From assembly GCA_903866255.1 (NCBI GenBank), contig CAIPMW010000043.1:1-64000 (forward strand): a DNA stretch of 64,000 bases. The letters run 5' to 3'. Each line of letters starts with the position of its first letter. The first letter of the stretch is position 1. The notes below the pieces were generated by a model. That model was given only the letters and a program-made list of their open reading frames with translations, was not told the DNA's origin and searched no databases. Of this stretch, positions 14,896 to 24,160 are shown in pieces. Position numbers and translations under genes: made by a program. Source of the stretch: an uncultured Chlorobiaceae bacterium (lineage in GTDB: Bacteria; Bacteroidota; Chlorobiia; Chlorobiales; Chlorobiaceae).

Positions 14896-17800
14896 GGGTT
14901 TATCATACCAACTATTCGTCCATTCCCAGACGTTTCCGGCCATGTCATACAATCCTTCCGGTGTGGCGCCTTCAGGATAGCTGCCGACGGGTGTTGTCGC
15001 TCCTATATTACTCTCGGAAAAATTAAGCAGTTTTGGATTCGCTTTACCCTTCTCTTCCGGCCAGGGATATTTACGTTTTTCCTTTCCTGCTGCGGCATAT
15101 TCCCATTCCAATTCTGAAGGTAAACGATACCTTTTGGCATCCTCACCATTGCTCGCCATAAGGGAGAGCCATAGGCAATAGGTGCGGGCAGCGTACCAGC
15201 TCACACCGACGACCGGCTGATCGTCCTCTTTGAAGCGACGGTCATCATCCAATGTTGAGCGGAATCGTTGCGACCATATTGTTTCTGCGGCGAGATAGTT
15301 CTTGAAACCCGAAATAGTGTCTGCAAGTTCATCAAGCCTGATACTCAGCATATCCTTAGCTTCACTCTTTTCAACTGATTGCAGCCAAGTGACAAATTTA
15401 CGATAGAGTTTATTGGTCAGCGGATATTTTGCAACGTAGAGGTCTCCAACTTGTTCTGTACCATCGTCGGAATAGCGTCCGTTTTTGATAAGGATGTATT
15501 GGGCGTTTTGTTCAACGGCACTGAAATGGACATCGTGATTCCATCCTAGAGGCATGCCTTCCAGTTTAGGTAATTCCTGTATTGGCAGAAAGGGGATATG
15601 TTCATCGGTCAGCGCTACCTCATCTGCTTTTCTGAGCAACTTCTGATCTGAGTCTGGATGCTGCCGTTTGAACTCTTGTGCGGCTTCAACGGCCTGCCGA
15701 CTACCGACGGTTTTCAGGCATTCGAGAATATAATACTGGCGATCCCGTGTGGTTTCTGGATCACTGAGCTTTTCACAAAATGCCGTAATGGTTTGAGGAG
15801 CCTTGCGAATCAACTTCTGAAGAAAGTTGAGGGTTCGCTGATCAAGGGAGGCGCTCCGAGGTGCATCAAAAAATGCGTTTATGAATTTGTTGAACCAGAA
15901 CGCATCAACTTGTGTCACAAAAAAGAGCAGTGGTTCATCCCACCAATCAACCCCAACTTGTTCAACAAGCTTGCCGATACGGTCAGGCTCAGAGGTGACA
16001 GATTTAACAAGTCGAAGACCCGCCAGATATTCCCGGAAGGTTTTATGACAAAAAACGTAGGTCGATCCTGATGTGCCAAGGACACCAGCTCGCTCAACAA
16101 GGTTGTCGCAAATCTGTTTTGCGCTAAATTTGCTCCGATATTTCCAGGCTAGAATATCAACTTCCTGCTGCATTCGGTCATGAAATAGCTCTGTATCTGC
16201 CGCATCCTCATTTCTGTCCTGCATCCAGAGAGAGAGCGGTTCCAGCAACTTTTTCGACTCAGTTGCCGGAAGAAAGGGGGGAGTGGAGAGTTCTTTTTCG
16301 TCTTCCCTATAAAAGAGAAGATAATCGAGTGCAACACGATAAATCTCTTCCCGATTTTCAGGAATAGTTTTGCTTTGCTTCCAAAGAATTGCCATAAGCT
16401 GCAAAAGAAGCGGTATACCGGCAAGGTCTTTCCGTAACCCACTGTTTTCTGCCAGGGAAAGATAGGTGTCCAACGCAGCAGCACTGACAGCGGCTTCCTT
16501 TTCTTTTTCAGTTATTCTGCTCTTGCCGTCCCCTTTTTGATCACGACGCAGGTCACGCAAAAAAGCGGCACGAAACCATTTCTGCAAAAACAGTCGCTGT
16601 TGATCTTCGCTGAAACGTTTGACATAAGCAATCTCTTTATCGATTTTCAGCGACCTCTGCTCTTTCTCCCCATAACCCTTATCGCGAGTGGTCATCACAA
16701 AAAAAGCCTTGCTCCATGTTTTTGCAGCTTTAGAAACCCACGAGCATATTTTTACCCGTTGTTTCTCGTCGCTAATTTCATCGAGTCCATCAAGCAACAC
16801 CAGCGTACGATGGTTTTTCAGGCGATCCTCAAAAAAGCTTTTTTCAATCTCCAGATGAGGCTCGAAGCATTGCGATAATTTTGCGTGAAGGGATTGCAGC
16901 TCTTCGCCAGGGTTTGACATTTTGCTCAACGGCATGTAGAGTATTGGCACCGGAAAATCAAACCCTTTCAACCTGATAGTGCTGCTCAGAGCAAAATGCT
17001 TGATAATGGTTGTTTTTCCTGAACCTGGTTCTCCAATAATCAGCAACATTTGCGATCTTTCCACGGCATAGACCAACGCATCTTCAGGAGTGACCCCAGA
17101 TGTTTTGGGTTCTGAATTCTCCGACCCTTGTCGGTTATCTTCTTTGTTAACAGAAATATCAAGCGGGACAAAGGTATCAGGCAAATTGACGGCCTCCTTG
17201 TCGCCATCAATGCCCGGCATCCCGAAAATCGAATTTTTGACAAGTTCCTCTTTCAGACGCTCCTGATAGCGTGTTGCATTTTCTGCATTTTTTTTATTAG
17301 TGAATGGTTGGAATACATTGGCAAGAGCGCCGTTACCATCATCACCCGTGGATGGCGAGCCACCATCAGCACGTCCCGGAATTAGAAAACTTTTGGTATA
17401 CGATGGTGACGAAAATATACTGGTATCAAGTGTCCACTGTTCCTTTGGTTTGTCCACATAGTGAATCGGAAAGATGGTCACCTGATTGCAATCGAATGTA
17501 ACATACATGGCACTGTTTGGCCACTCCCGTGCCTGATAAGCTGCTCCAGCGGCCAGCTTGAGATACCCGCCATTGGCAGAAACAATACCTTTTGCCGCTA
17601 TCTGGTGAAAATGGCCTTGAAGCAGCAAATCAACCGACGCATCAAGAGTGGTCTCAATGTTTGCTTGCTCAAAAGGGCTTAACCAATCAAGTGGGTGATG
17701 AATCAGGGAAATGGTGAGATCGGCTGCTGCAAGCTGCTTCTTTGCTTCATCAAGGCAGCGACGACCGATAAAGAGTTTCTGATGATCATGATCGTCGATA

Positions 17801-18315
17801 CAGAAGAGTGCGCTGTTCAGAGGCAGTATTGCAATTCGACTCTTGTTGATCGTGAGAATTTCTACCGGACTACATGTTGTATTGGTGGGAAACGACCGGA
17901 TGGTTTTGAAATAGTCATTGTACCACTCTGAGAATGCCTGAAACTTGAGTGTCAAATGGGGAAAGGATTTGTCGGGGCTAAAGAATCTGTCAGCACTCGC
18001 TTCAGAGCTGATGCTTCGTGCAAGAAACTCCCCTTCACTACGGTCAACATCATGGTTCCCAGGAATGATGAATAAGCGATCACGGTTGAGCCCCGCAGCT
18101 TCAAGCAGATCATCGAAAAATTTCGTCGCTGAGGCATACTCTTTGGCCTTTCCGTTCTGCGCAATATCGCCAGTGGCAAAAATCAGGTCAGGAATATGAC
18201 CCTCTTCCCTGAATTGCTTGACCGATTCAACAAGAGCACGAAGTATAACCACCTGATCATAAGGAGCACCATCGCTCAGGTGAAAGTCCGAAACATGCAA
18301 CCAAGTAACAGCCAT
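14764..18315 (-). CDS. Phosphoesterase-NACHT-FGE protein, DGR target 4
   Basis: 1183 residues. N-terminal calcineurin-like metallophosphoesterase (about 1-290) with its metal ligands: DFH at 10-12, GD at 49-50, GNHD at 86-89, HH at 206-207 and GHFH at 234-237. NACHT NTPase: Walker A IGEPGSGKTT at 427-436, Walker B LVLLDGLDEIS near 505-515. FGE-sulfatase-like domain from about 925 (YILIKNGRYS, PVVGVSWYAARTYCLWLS, YDMAGNVWEWTNSW) to the VR4 end. No membrane segment. By analogy with STAND immune receptors, ligand capture by the variable domain could oligomerise the NTPase and switch on the phosphoesterase, whose substrate (nucleotide or nucleic acid) is unknown. It lies directly upstream of HRDC2-RT2-TR2 and diverges from the SLATT-like gene. 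Confidence 0.92.
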   Translation of the reverse strand: MAVTWLHVSDFHLSDGAPYDQVVILRALVESVKQFREEGHIPDLIFATGDIAQNGKAKEYASATKFFDDLLEAAGLNRDRLFIIPGNHDVDRSEGEFLARSISSEASADRFFSPDKSFPHLTLKFQAFSEWYNDYFKTIRSFPTNTTCSPVEILTINKSRIAILPLNSALFCIDDHDHQKLFIGRRCLDEAKKQLAAADLTISLIHHPLDWLSPFEQANIETTLDASVDLLLQGHFHQIAAKGIVSANGGYLKLAAGAAYQAREWPNSAMYVTFDCNQVTIFPIHYVDKPKEQWTLDTSIFSSPSYTKSFLIPGRADGGSPSTGDDGNGALANVFQPFTNKKNAENATRYQERLKEELVKNSIFGMPGIDGDKEAVNLPDTFVPLDISVNKEDNRQGSENSEPKTSGVTPEDALVYAVERSQMLLIIGEPGSGKTTIIKHFALSSTIRLKGFDFPVPILYMPLSKMSNPGEELQSLHAKLSQCFEPHLEIEKSFFEDRLKNHRTLVLLDGLDEISDEKQRVKICSWVSKAAKTWSKAFFVMTTRDKGYGEKEQRSLKIDKEIAYVKRFSEDQQRLFLQKWFRAAFLRDLRRDQKGDGKSRITEKEKEAAVSAAALDTYLSLAENSGLRKDLAGIPLLLQLMAILWKQSKTIPENREEIYRVALDYLLFYREDEKELSTPPFLPATESKKLLEPLSLWMQDRNEDAADTELFHDRMQQEVDILAWKYRSKFSAKQICDNLVERAGVLGTSGSTYVFCHKTFREYLAGLRLVKSVTSEPDRIGKLVEQVGVDWWDEPLLFFVTQVDAFWFNKFINAFFDAPRSASLDQRTLNFLQKLIRKAPQTITAFCEKLSDPETTRDRQYYILECLKTVGSRQAVEAAQEFKRQHPDSDQKLLRKADEVALTDEHIPFLPIQELPKLEGMPLGWNHDVHFSAVEQNAQYILIKNGRYSDDGTEQVGDLYVAKYPLTNKLYRKFVTWLQSVEKSEAKDMLSIRLDELADTISGFKNYLAAETIWSQRFRSTLDDDRRFKEDDQPVVGVSWYAARTYCLWLSLMASNGEDAKRYRLPSELEWEYAAAGKEKRKYPWPEEKGKANPKLLNFSESNIGATTPVGSYPEGATPEGLYDMAGNVWEWTNSWYDKPGSSRVIRGGSWYNSAEFCRSASRPWFTPDYRFNNVGFRLVFVP

Positions 18316-18365
18316 GAGGTGGGATTGAATTGAATGGATGAGGCGCTACGAAAATGACGTTTTGA

Positions 18366-18396
18366 CAATATAGTGCATTCTTTCGGGAAAGGGGCA
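18366..18396 (-). promoter_or_regulatory. Conserved promoter-like element upstream of target 4
   Basis: The minus strand reads TTGCCC, TTTCCC, then GCACTATATTG, the same block as at 11581-11611. It ends about 50 nt from the target 4 start. The rest of the gap 18316-18607, shared with the divergent SLATT-like gene, shows no other clear signal. Confidence 0.5.
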
Positions 18397-18607
18397 AAGC
18401 AGAGTGCGGCATTCGGAGCGATGTGGCTCGCTACCTCCGGTTTAAAGCTCTCCGGAATCTGGCGAACTCTCCCCGTTGTCGGGAACAAAGTACTTCATCG
18501 TTGAATTTTTACTTTATTTCGCTATGTTAAGCAATGCATTATTGAAGGGTGAGTTGCGGGAAACAAACAGGTCGCATAAAGATTAAACGGACGCGCTGCG
18601 AAATACC

Positions 18608-19555
18608 ATGGCTTCTAAACGTGATCTCAAACAAGAATCTTCACTGGTCTGGAATCGATACTACGGGAAGGATCCGGATCTTGCACTCGCACAAATCTAC
18701 AAGGATGCACATGCGCTTTCCAGTCAAAAGCGAAATTGGTACTGGTCGAGCATCAAGGACAAAAGATGGATATCACTGACGAGCCGTGGTACTACATTTG
18801 GGCTCCTTCTCTTCGGCACTGCTCTCCCTCTTTTGGCAGGTTTATCAAACAACGAAGGAACCAGGTTACTTTGCACACAAATTGCCATTACCTTGCTTGC
18901 TGCAGCGGGTCTCTTTCAACTGGCTGACAAGATTTTCGGCTGGTCATCAGGATGGATGCGGTATGTAACAACGGTCACGGCAATGGAGTCGGCAACAACC
19001 TCATTCGATATCGAGTGGGCCAAGCGTTTACTTTTAAGAACATCACCGCCAGACAACGCTGATGTTCAGGCGCTCTTCACGATTGCGGAGACATTTGAGC
19101 GTGAATTAGATAAACTTCAGGCAGAGGAGACCAAAGGCTGGATTACGGAATTTAATACAGGGCTCTCACTGCTGGATGCTGCCATTAAATCTCAACGAGA
19201 GGATACTCAGAAACAGCTTGATTCGTTGAATTCTACTGTCGCAAATGCCGTGGCGGCTGCCAAAGCAGATGAAAAAGTGAAAGCTGATGCAGAAGCCGCA
19301 GCATTGAAAGCAAAAGAGCCTGGAGCAATTGACGTGTGTCTGACATTCAAGAGTGAACCAAAAAAAGTAGAGCTATCGCTGGATGGTGTCGCCCAGGAAA
19401 CATTTGTTGGAAAATCGTGGTCGAAAATTGGAGTGGTGCCGGGTCTTCACACGGTTTCCATCAAAACCCTTGCTGAACCCGTAGAGCGGATAACGGGCTC
19501 CGTTCTTGTCAAGTCTGCCGAGATTGCACTAATAGAATTGAAGCTTACAACCTGA
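18608..19555 (+). CDS. SLATT-like two-TM protein with C-terminal beta domain
   Basis: 315 residues. A charged N-terminal helix region (1-55) leads into two close membrane segments (about 60-80 and 86-108) and then a long helical part (120-235, Ala/Lys/Glu-rich, likely coiled coil). This is the layout of SLATT effectors, predicted pore-forming proteins of bacterial conflict systems. The last 75 residues look like a small beta domain (PKKVELSLDGV, VPGLHTVSIKTL), perhaps PEGA-like. It is divergent from DGR target 4, so a functional link to the NACHT sensors is plausible but unproven. A generic 2-TM membrane protein is the alternative. Confidence 0.6.
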   Translation: MASKRDLKQESSLVWNRYYGKDPDLALAQIYKDAHALSSQKRNWYWSSIKDKRWISLTSRGTTFGLLLFGTALPLLAGLSNNEGTRLLCTQIAITLLAAAGLFQLADKIFGWSSGWMRYVTTVTAMESATTSFDIEWAKRLLLRTSPPDNADVQALFTIAETFERELDKLQAEETKGWITEFNTGLSLLDAAIKSQREDTQKQLDSLNSTVANAVAAAKADEKVKADAEAAALKAKEPGAIDVCLTFKSEPKKVELSLDGVAQETFVGKSWSKIGVVPGLHTVSIKTLAEPVERITGSVLVKSAEIALIELKLTT

Positions 19556-19890
19556 CTGGTTCCTTGCAGTTATGAATCACGCAAAAAAATCTTGTTCTTG
19601 TTGTCTGCGGTTCTGCTGCATGGTGAATATGAACACACCGGGATGCTGCCCTATACCAATGAACTGCGTTAAAAAATGAATGTTTTCCTCCAAATAACCG
19701 GTACACGGAAAAACATCTTTCTCTCCATGATGACCACGTATGGTGTAACCGATAACGCCTGTCAAAAGGAGCTGGTATCGAACGTCCTTACCCTGGATGC
19801 ACTGTTCTGAATAACAGCTCCCCCTATTTTTTATTTATTACGCCAAAACTTCTGTTTCAGGGGCGCTTTTGGCAACTTATACCTGTAATA
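19556..19890. other. Intergenic region at the right edge of the island
   Basis: 335 bp between two convergent genes. The minus strand has an open frame of about 62 codons (19577-19765) that extends upstream without a good start codon (LLLTGVIGYTIRGHHGEKD). It may be a gene remnant but matches no family I recognise. A GGGGCGC/GCGCCCC inverted repeat (19860-19866, 19896-19902) overlaps the end of the efflux gene. Confidence 0.4.
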
Positions 19891-21510
19891 TTAATGCGCC
19901 CCCGACAAATCAGCCTTCTCCTCTTTTTTAATCTTGATAAAGAAAAGCAGTGGCAAAGCGATTGCAAACAGCAGGGCGATTAACATGAAGGCATCCATGT
20001 AGGCAAGATGGTGGCTTTGAATGGTCACGGTGCCTTCGAGTGCGTTCAAGGCGGCCACCTCTGCTTCTGACGGGGAGAGGCCTGTTCTCATGACGGCCGC
20101 CTGTTTTATGAGATCAAGTCGTGCAATTGCTGCCGGGTCATAAGGAGAGAGATGGCTGAGAAGTTCGGTTCTGTGCTCCGCAACCCGTTTGACGATATAG
20201 GTGTTGGTAAGCGCAATGCCAAATGAGCCTCCAAGCTGACGCACCATGTTGTTGAGCCCTGTTGCCTGCCCGATATCTTTGCCATGCAGTCCCGATACCG
20301 CGAGCATGGTGACCGGAATAAAGATAAATCCAAGCGCAACGCCTCGCAGGAGCAGTACCCAGAAAAAGTTTGAGGCACCTGATTGCATGGTTTGCTGTCC
20401 CAGTGACCAGCAGAAGATGATGAAGGCGAGCATCCCGAAGGTCATCAGCTTTTTTGGAGAGATGCCTCGCTGCATGGCCATGCCGAGCGGCATGGAGATC
20501 ATGCCGGTTACCATGGCACTTGGAAAAAGTACCAGTCCCGTAAGCACCGCAGTGAATCCCAGAAGACGCTGTACAAAGACCGGAAAGACAAAAAGCGAAC
20601 CATAAAGGCCGAAACCAACCACAAAAGTGAGTATTGCTGCAATGGGGAGGTTATGACTTCTGGCCAGTACCCGAAGGTCAACGACAGGCTCTTCAGTATG
20701 GAGCTCCCGCCAGACAAAAGCGATGAGGGAGAGAATGGCTATAATGGTAAACATGGTGATATAGGGTGTTTCAAACCAGTCTTTTGACTCCCCTCGTTCA
20801 AGAATGAATTGCAGAGAGCCGATGCCCACAGCCAGTAGCCCAATACCTGCCCAGTCAATTTTCGAGACCGAGTGCTGAACTTTTGGTTCACTGAGAAAGG
20901 TGAAGGATGACCATGCTGCCAGTATGCCAATCGGTATATTCACAAAAAAGCACCACTCCCAGGAGAAGTAGTCCACAAGGTATCCGCCAAGCAGGGGACC
21001 TATGGTAGGTCCAAGTACCAGTCCCATCGAAAAAATGCCGGTTGCCTTGCCGCGCTCTTCGGGCCGGTAGGTTTCATAGAGGATGGCCTGGGATGTTGGC
21101 AACAGTGCTCCCCCGCCGATACCCTGCAGAAAGCGGAAAAAGACCAGAGCCCAGATATCGGTAGCCATTCCGCAAAACAGCGATGCCAGGGTAAAAAGCA
21201 AAATTGAACCGATGTAGTAGTTTCTGCGTCCAAGCAGGTTGCCGAGAAAGCCGGAGAGAGGAATCACAATGACATTCGCGATGGCATAGCTGGTGACAAC
21301 CCATGCAACATCATCAATGCTGGCACCAAGGTTTCCGCTTATTTGTGTAATGGCAACGTTCACAATAGTGGTGTCGATCAGCTCAAGCATGGCCGAGACG
21401 ATGACTGTCAGGGTGATGATGAGTTTTCGTACCCCGGTTTCGTATTGATGAGCAGGATTCGGCAGCATTGCCGCTACCGCTGCTCCACCCCGTTGTTGAG
21501 GCTGTACCAT
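19891..21510 (-). CDS. emrB: DHA2-family MFS drug exporter (EmrB-like)
   Basis: 539 residues, about 14 membrane segments, the size of EmrB/QacA exporters. Motif LGRRNYYIGSILLFTLASLFCG (around the TM2-TM3 loop) and VLGPTIGPLLGGYLVD (motif C of antiporters) are clear. It exports hydrophobic compounds in exchange for protons. Last gene of a three-gene operon with an HlyD-type adaptor 27 nt upstream and a TolC-like channel before that, so it probably forms a tripartite pump crossing both membranes. Confidence 0.92.
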   Translation of the reverse strand: MVQPQQRGGAAVAAMLPNPAHQYETGVRKLIITLTVIVSAMLELIDTTIVNVAITQISGNLGASIDDVAWVVTSYAIANVIVIPLSGFLGNLLGRRNYYIGSILLFTLASLFCGMATDIWALVFFRFLQGIGGGALLPTSQAILYETYRPEERGKATGIFSMGLVLGPTIGPLLGGYLVDYFSWEWCFFVNIPIGILAAWSSFTFLSEPKVQHSVSKIDWAGIGLLAVGIGSLQFILERGESKDWFETPYITMFTIIAILSLIAFVWRELHTEEPVVDLRVLARSHNLPIAAILTFVVGFGLYGSLFVFPVFVQRLLGFTAVLTGLVLFPSAMVTGMISMPLGMAMQRGISPKKLMTFGMLAFIIFCWSLGQQTMQSGASNFFWVLLLRGVALGFIFIPVTMLAVSGLHGKDIGQATGLNNMVRQLGGSFGIALTNTYIVKRVAEHRTELLSHLSPYDPAAIARLDLIKQAAVMRTGLSPSEAEVAALNALEGTVTIQSHHLAYMDAFMLIALLFAIALPLLFFIKIKKEEKADLSGAH

Positions 21511-21537
21511 GTTTTCTATGTTTTCCTGTTCAATAGT

Positions 21538-22578
21538 TCACTTGATCTTCACCTCGACCACCACATTCATGCCCGCAGCAAGGGGGTATCGATTGTCCTG
21601 CTTGTCGGTAAAGATGATTTTTACCGGAACACGCTGTGTCACCTTCACAAAGTTGCCGCTGGCGTTGTCGGGCGGGAGCAGGGCAAATTTTGCTCCAGTG
21701 CCAGAGGAGAGAGACTCAACCTTTCCTTTAAACTCTTTGCCCGGGTAAGCATCTACCTTGATTGTTACTGGCAATCCGGGAGATATGTTATCAAGCTGTG
21801 TCTCCTTGAAATTTGCCACGACCCAGAGTTCCTGGCTTCCAACAAGTGCAATCAGTTGCTGGCCAGGAGCCACGTATTGACCGGGCTGTACATTTTTTTT
21901 TGAAACCTGACCGGAAGCCGGGGCAGTAATGGTGGTATAGGAGAGGCGCAGTTCAGCCTCTCGCAGTTCAGCTTCGTGCTTTTTTACATCTGCCTTTTTC
22001 AGTGGCACTTGCGCAAGTGCAGCCTGATACTGATTATTGGCGGCTGCATACTGCGCAGAGGAGGCCTGTGCCCCGGCCTTTACTCCATCAAACTCTGCCT
22101 GTGAAATCACATCGAGCTTTCGCAGATTTTCGTTTCGGCGCAGATCAGACAGTAATTTTCTACTGTTTGTCTCTGCTGCACGTGCACCATCTTTAGCGGC
22201 ATTTGCCTGGTTATGTGCACTCTCCACGGCGGCCTGAGCGCTCAGTAATTCAGCGGCAGCAATATCGCGACGCACTTCGTAGTCGGTTGCATCAAGCCGG
22301 AGAAGTGTTTCGCCCTGCTTGACCGTTTGATTGGTTTTTACAAGCACATCAGCTATGGTGCCGGGAACACGTGAAATAACCGGGTAGATATCTCCCTCAA
22401 TTTGAGCGTTGTCAGTCTCGATAAAAAGAAACGAATGGTACACTTTGCTTCCTCCCCAGAGCAGGGCGGCAGCAAGGAGAAGGCCGATAATGATGACGCG
22501 CAGCGGATTTGCCGCCTTTACAGGGGCTTTTTCGGAGGGATTGTTGTCAGCCATTGTTGTTGATTCAGGTTGTTCCAT
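21538..22578 (-). CDS. emrA: HlyD/EmrA-type membrane fusion protein
   Basis: 346 residues. One membrane anchor near 25-47, a split lipoyl/barrel-sandwich domain (ISRVPGTIADVLVKTNQTVKQGETLLRLD near 68-96; TITAPASGQVSKKNVQPGQYV near 215-235) and a helical hairpin between (about 100-205). It bridges the inner-membrane exporter to the outer-membrane channel across the periplasm. It sits between those two genes with 27-28 nt gaps. Confidence 0.93.
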   Translation of the reverse strand: MEQPESTTMADNNPSEKAPVKAANPLRVIIIGLLLAAALLWGGSKVYHSFLFIETDNAQIEGDIYPVISRVPGTIADVLVKTNQTVKQGETLLRLDATDYEVRRDIAAAELLSAQAAVESAHNQANAAKDGARAAETNSRKLLSDLRRNENLRKLDVISQAEFDGVKAGAQASSAQYAAANNQYQAALAQVPLKKADVKKHEAELREAELRLSYTTITAPASGQVSKKNVQPGQYVAPGQQLIALVGSQELWVVANFKETQLDNISPGLPVTIKVDAYPGKEFKGKVESLSSGTGAKFALLPPDNASGNFVKVTQRVPVKIIFTDKQDNRYPLAAGMNVVVEVKIK

Positions 22579-22606
22579 GGTTGTTGTTGTTTGCAGGATA
22601 TTCCTG

Positions 22607-23941
22607 TTACCAGAATATCACTCCGGTTGCACGTTTGAGTTTATAGGTGTTCAGTATACAGGCATAAGCTGCCTGCAGTCTTGCCAGTCCGGCCTGGGCA
22701 AGAGAGGCTTCGGTATCGAGCAGATCGAGCGTTGTGGCCATCCCGTTTTCGTAGCGGCTTCTTGCATGTTGTGCAGCCAGTTCAGCCTGTTTTACCTGGA
22801 CTTCGGTTGTTACCATCTTTTCAGAAGAGGTGTCAAGCGCATGGATTGTCTCATCGACATCGTTTTTGATCTGCTGCTGGGTATCAACCCTGCGCTGGGT
22901 GGCAGCTCGGAGCATGGCCGCGCTCTCCTGTTGTTTGGCACTGGTTCGATAGCCGGTAAAGAGCGGTACCTCAAGATGCAGGTTGCCAGCAACGTTGTTA
23001 CGAATGTGATATATATCGGGCTGATACCCATTGATAAAACCGTAAGAGAGCGCGCCTGTAACGACCGGTAGACTCTCTTTCATGGCAAGAGACTGACGTT
23101 GTTTTGCGACTGTTTCACCCTCTCGTGACAGTTTGAGTTCAAGACGTTGTGCCAGAGCCTGGGCAACGAGTTCAGAGTTGCTATGATCAATGGTTGCTGT
23201 AACAGCAAACGACCCATGGAGCAAGAGCGGGTTACTTTCAGCCAAGCCAGTTATACGGCGCAGGGTCAGCTCATTTCGTCGAAGTTCGTGCTCCATATCC
23301 AGAGTTCTGTTCCGGGCTGCGGCAATACGTACCTCTGTTGAAAAAATATCAAACGGGGTTGCTGTTCCTGCCTGGTAGCGCTTTTTGGTGTAATCAAGCG
23401 CCTTGTTGAGGGCAGCAATCTCCGTCTCCTCCACCTTTATACTTTCCCTGAGAAAGAGGATGCCATAAAAGAGCTGCACAGTTTGCCACGATAGCTCTCT
23501 TCGTGAGAGTTCCAGCGTCTGTTCTGCCATTTTTTTACCGCTGAGAGCCAGGTCAATATTTCCACCTCTTCTGCCGAAATCGAGCAGCTCCATCTTTGCG
23601 GTGACCTTGGCATCATAGTTGTCATTCGGCATAAATTTCAGTGGAGCGCCTCCTCCAAAACTCATCTCCGAGACAGGAGTGATCGCGGTGTATCCTGCAC
23701 TTGCAGAAATCTGTGGATAACAGGCGCTTCTGCTCTGGGTGACTCTTGCGTCAGCCGCAGAGACATCTTCAGTTGCTGCATGGAGTGCCGGATTGTTTTC
23801 ACCGACAAGTTGAATAGCTCGATCAAGGGTGAGAGGAGCATTTGCTGGTTCATCGGCAGTGGCGACAGTCCATGGCCACGCAAGCATCAGTGCTGTTGCG
23901 GCGATACTGGCGGTTTTGGTTATTCTTTTTGTTGTTTTCAT
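22607..23941 (-). CDS. TolC-like outer-membrane efflux protein
   Basis: 444 residues with an N-terminal signal peptide (about 1-29, ending TVATADE). Two outer-membrane efflux repeats: LTLDRAIQLVGENNPALHAA near 37-56 and a second half rich in long helices with ARSRYENGMATTLDLLDTEASL near 400. It forms the trimeric exit duct of the pump. First gene of the operon, preceded by a sigma-54 promoter. Confidence 0.92.
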   Translation of the reverse strand: MKTTKRITKTASIAATALMLAWPWTVATADEPANAPLTLDRAIQLVGENNPALHAATEDVSAADARVTQSRSACYPQISASAGYTAITPVSEMSFGGGAPLKFMPNDNYDAKVTAKMELLDFGRRGGNIDLALSGKKMAEQTLELSRRELSWQTVQLFYGILFLRESIKVEETEIAALNKALDYTKKRYQAGTATPFDIFSTEVRIAAARNRTLDMEHELRRNELTLRRITGLAESNPLLLHGSFAVTATIDHSNSELVAQALAQRLELKLSREGETVAKQRQSLAMKESLPVVTGALSYGFINGYQPDIYHIRNNVAGNLHLEVPLFTGYRTSAKQQESAAMLRAATQRRVDTQQQIKNDVDETIHALDTSSEKMVTTEVQVKQAELAAQHARSRYENGMATTLDLLDTEASLAQAGLARLQAAYACILNTYKLKRATGVIFW

Positions 23942-23996
23942 GGAGCTTTGTTCTGTTCTATCCTGTCCGTTGCTCTTGCTGTATGCAACATATTAG

Positions 23997-24011
23997 GCAA
24001 ATTGTATGCCA
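23997..24011 (-). promoter_or_regulatory. Sigma-54 (-24/-12) promoter of the efflux operon
   Basis: The minus strand reads TGGCATACAATTTGC, a full match to TGGCAYRNNNNTTGC. It points at the TolC-like gene, whose ATG is about 56 nt downstream. A GCAAC-ATC-GTTGC palindrome (24037-24049) just upstream could be an activator site. The divergent gene encodes a sigma-54 activator. Confidence 0.85.
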
Positions 24012-24160
24012 AAATCCCGAAATCCGGTGATAATCAGCAACATCGTTGCGCCGGGTTGCTGCATCAATCAACAGCTCTTTTTGGTAATTCCGAAAAAATA
24101 AGAATTTTCTGTATACTGTGTTCTTAAATTTCAGGAATATTTGTTTTCAGGTGTGGTGTT

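Noticed and set aside
19577-19765. 62-codon minus-strand ORF
   Set aside because: No good start codon or ribosome site and no recognisable family; kept only as a note in the gap.
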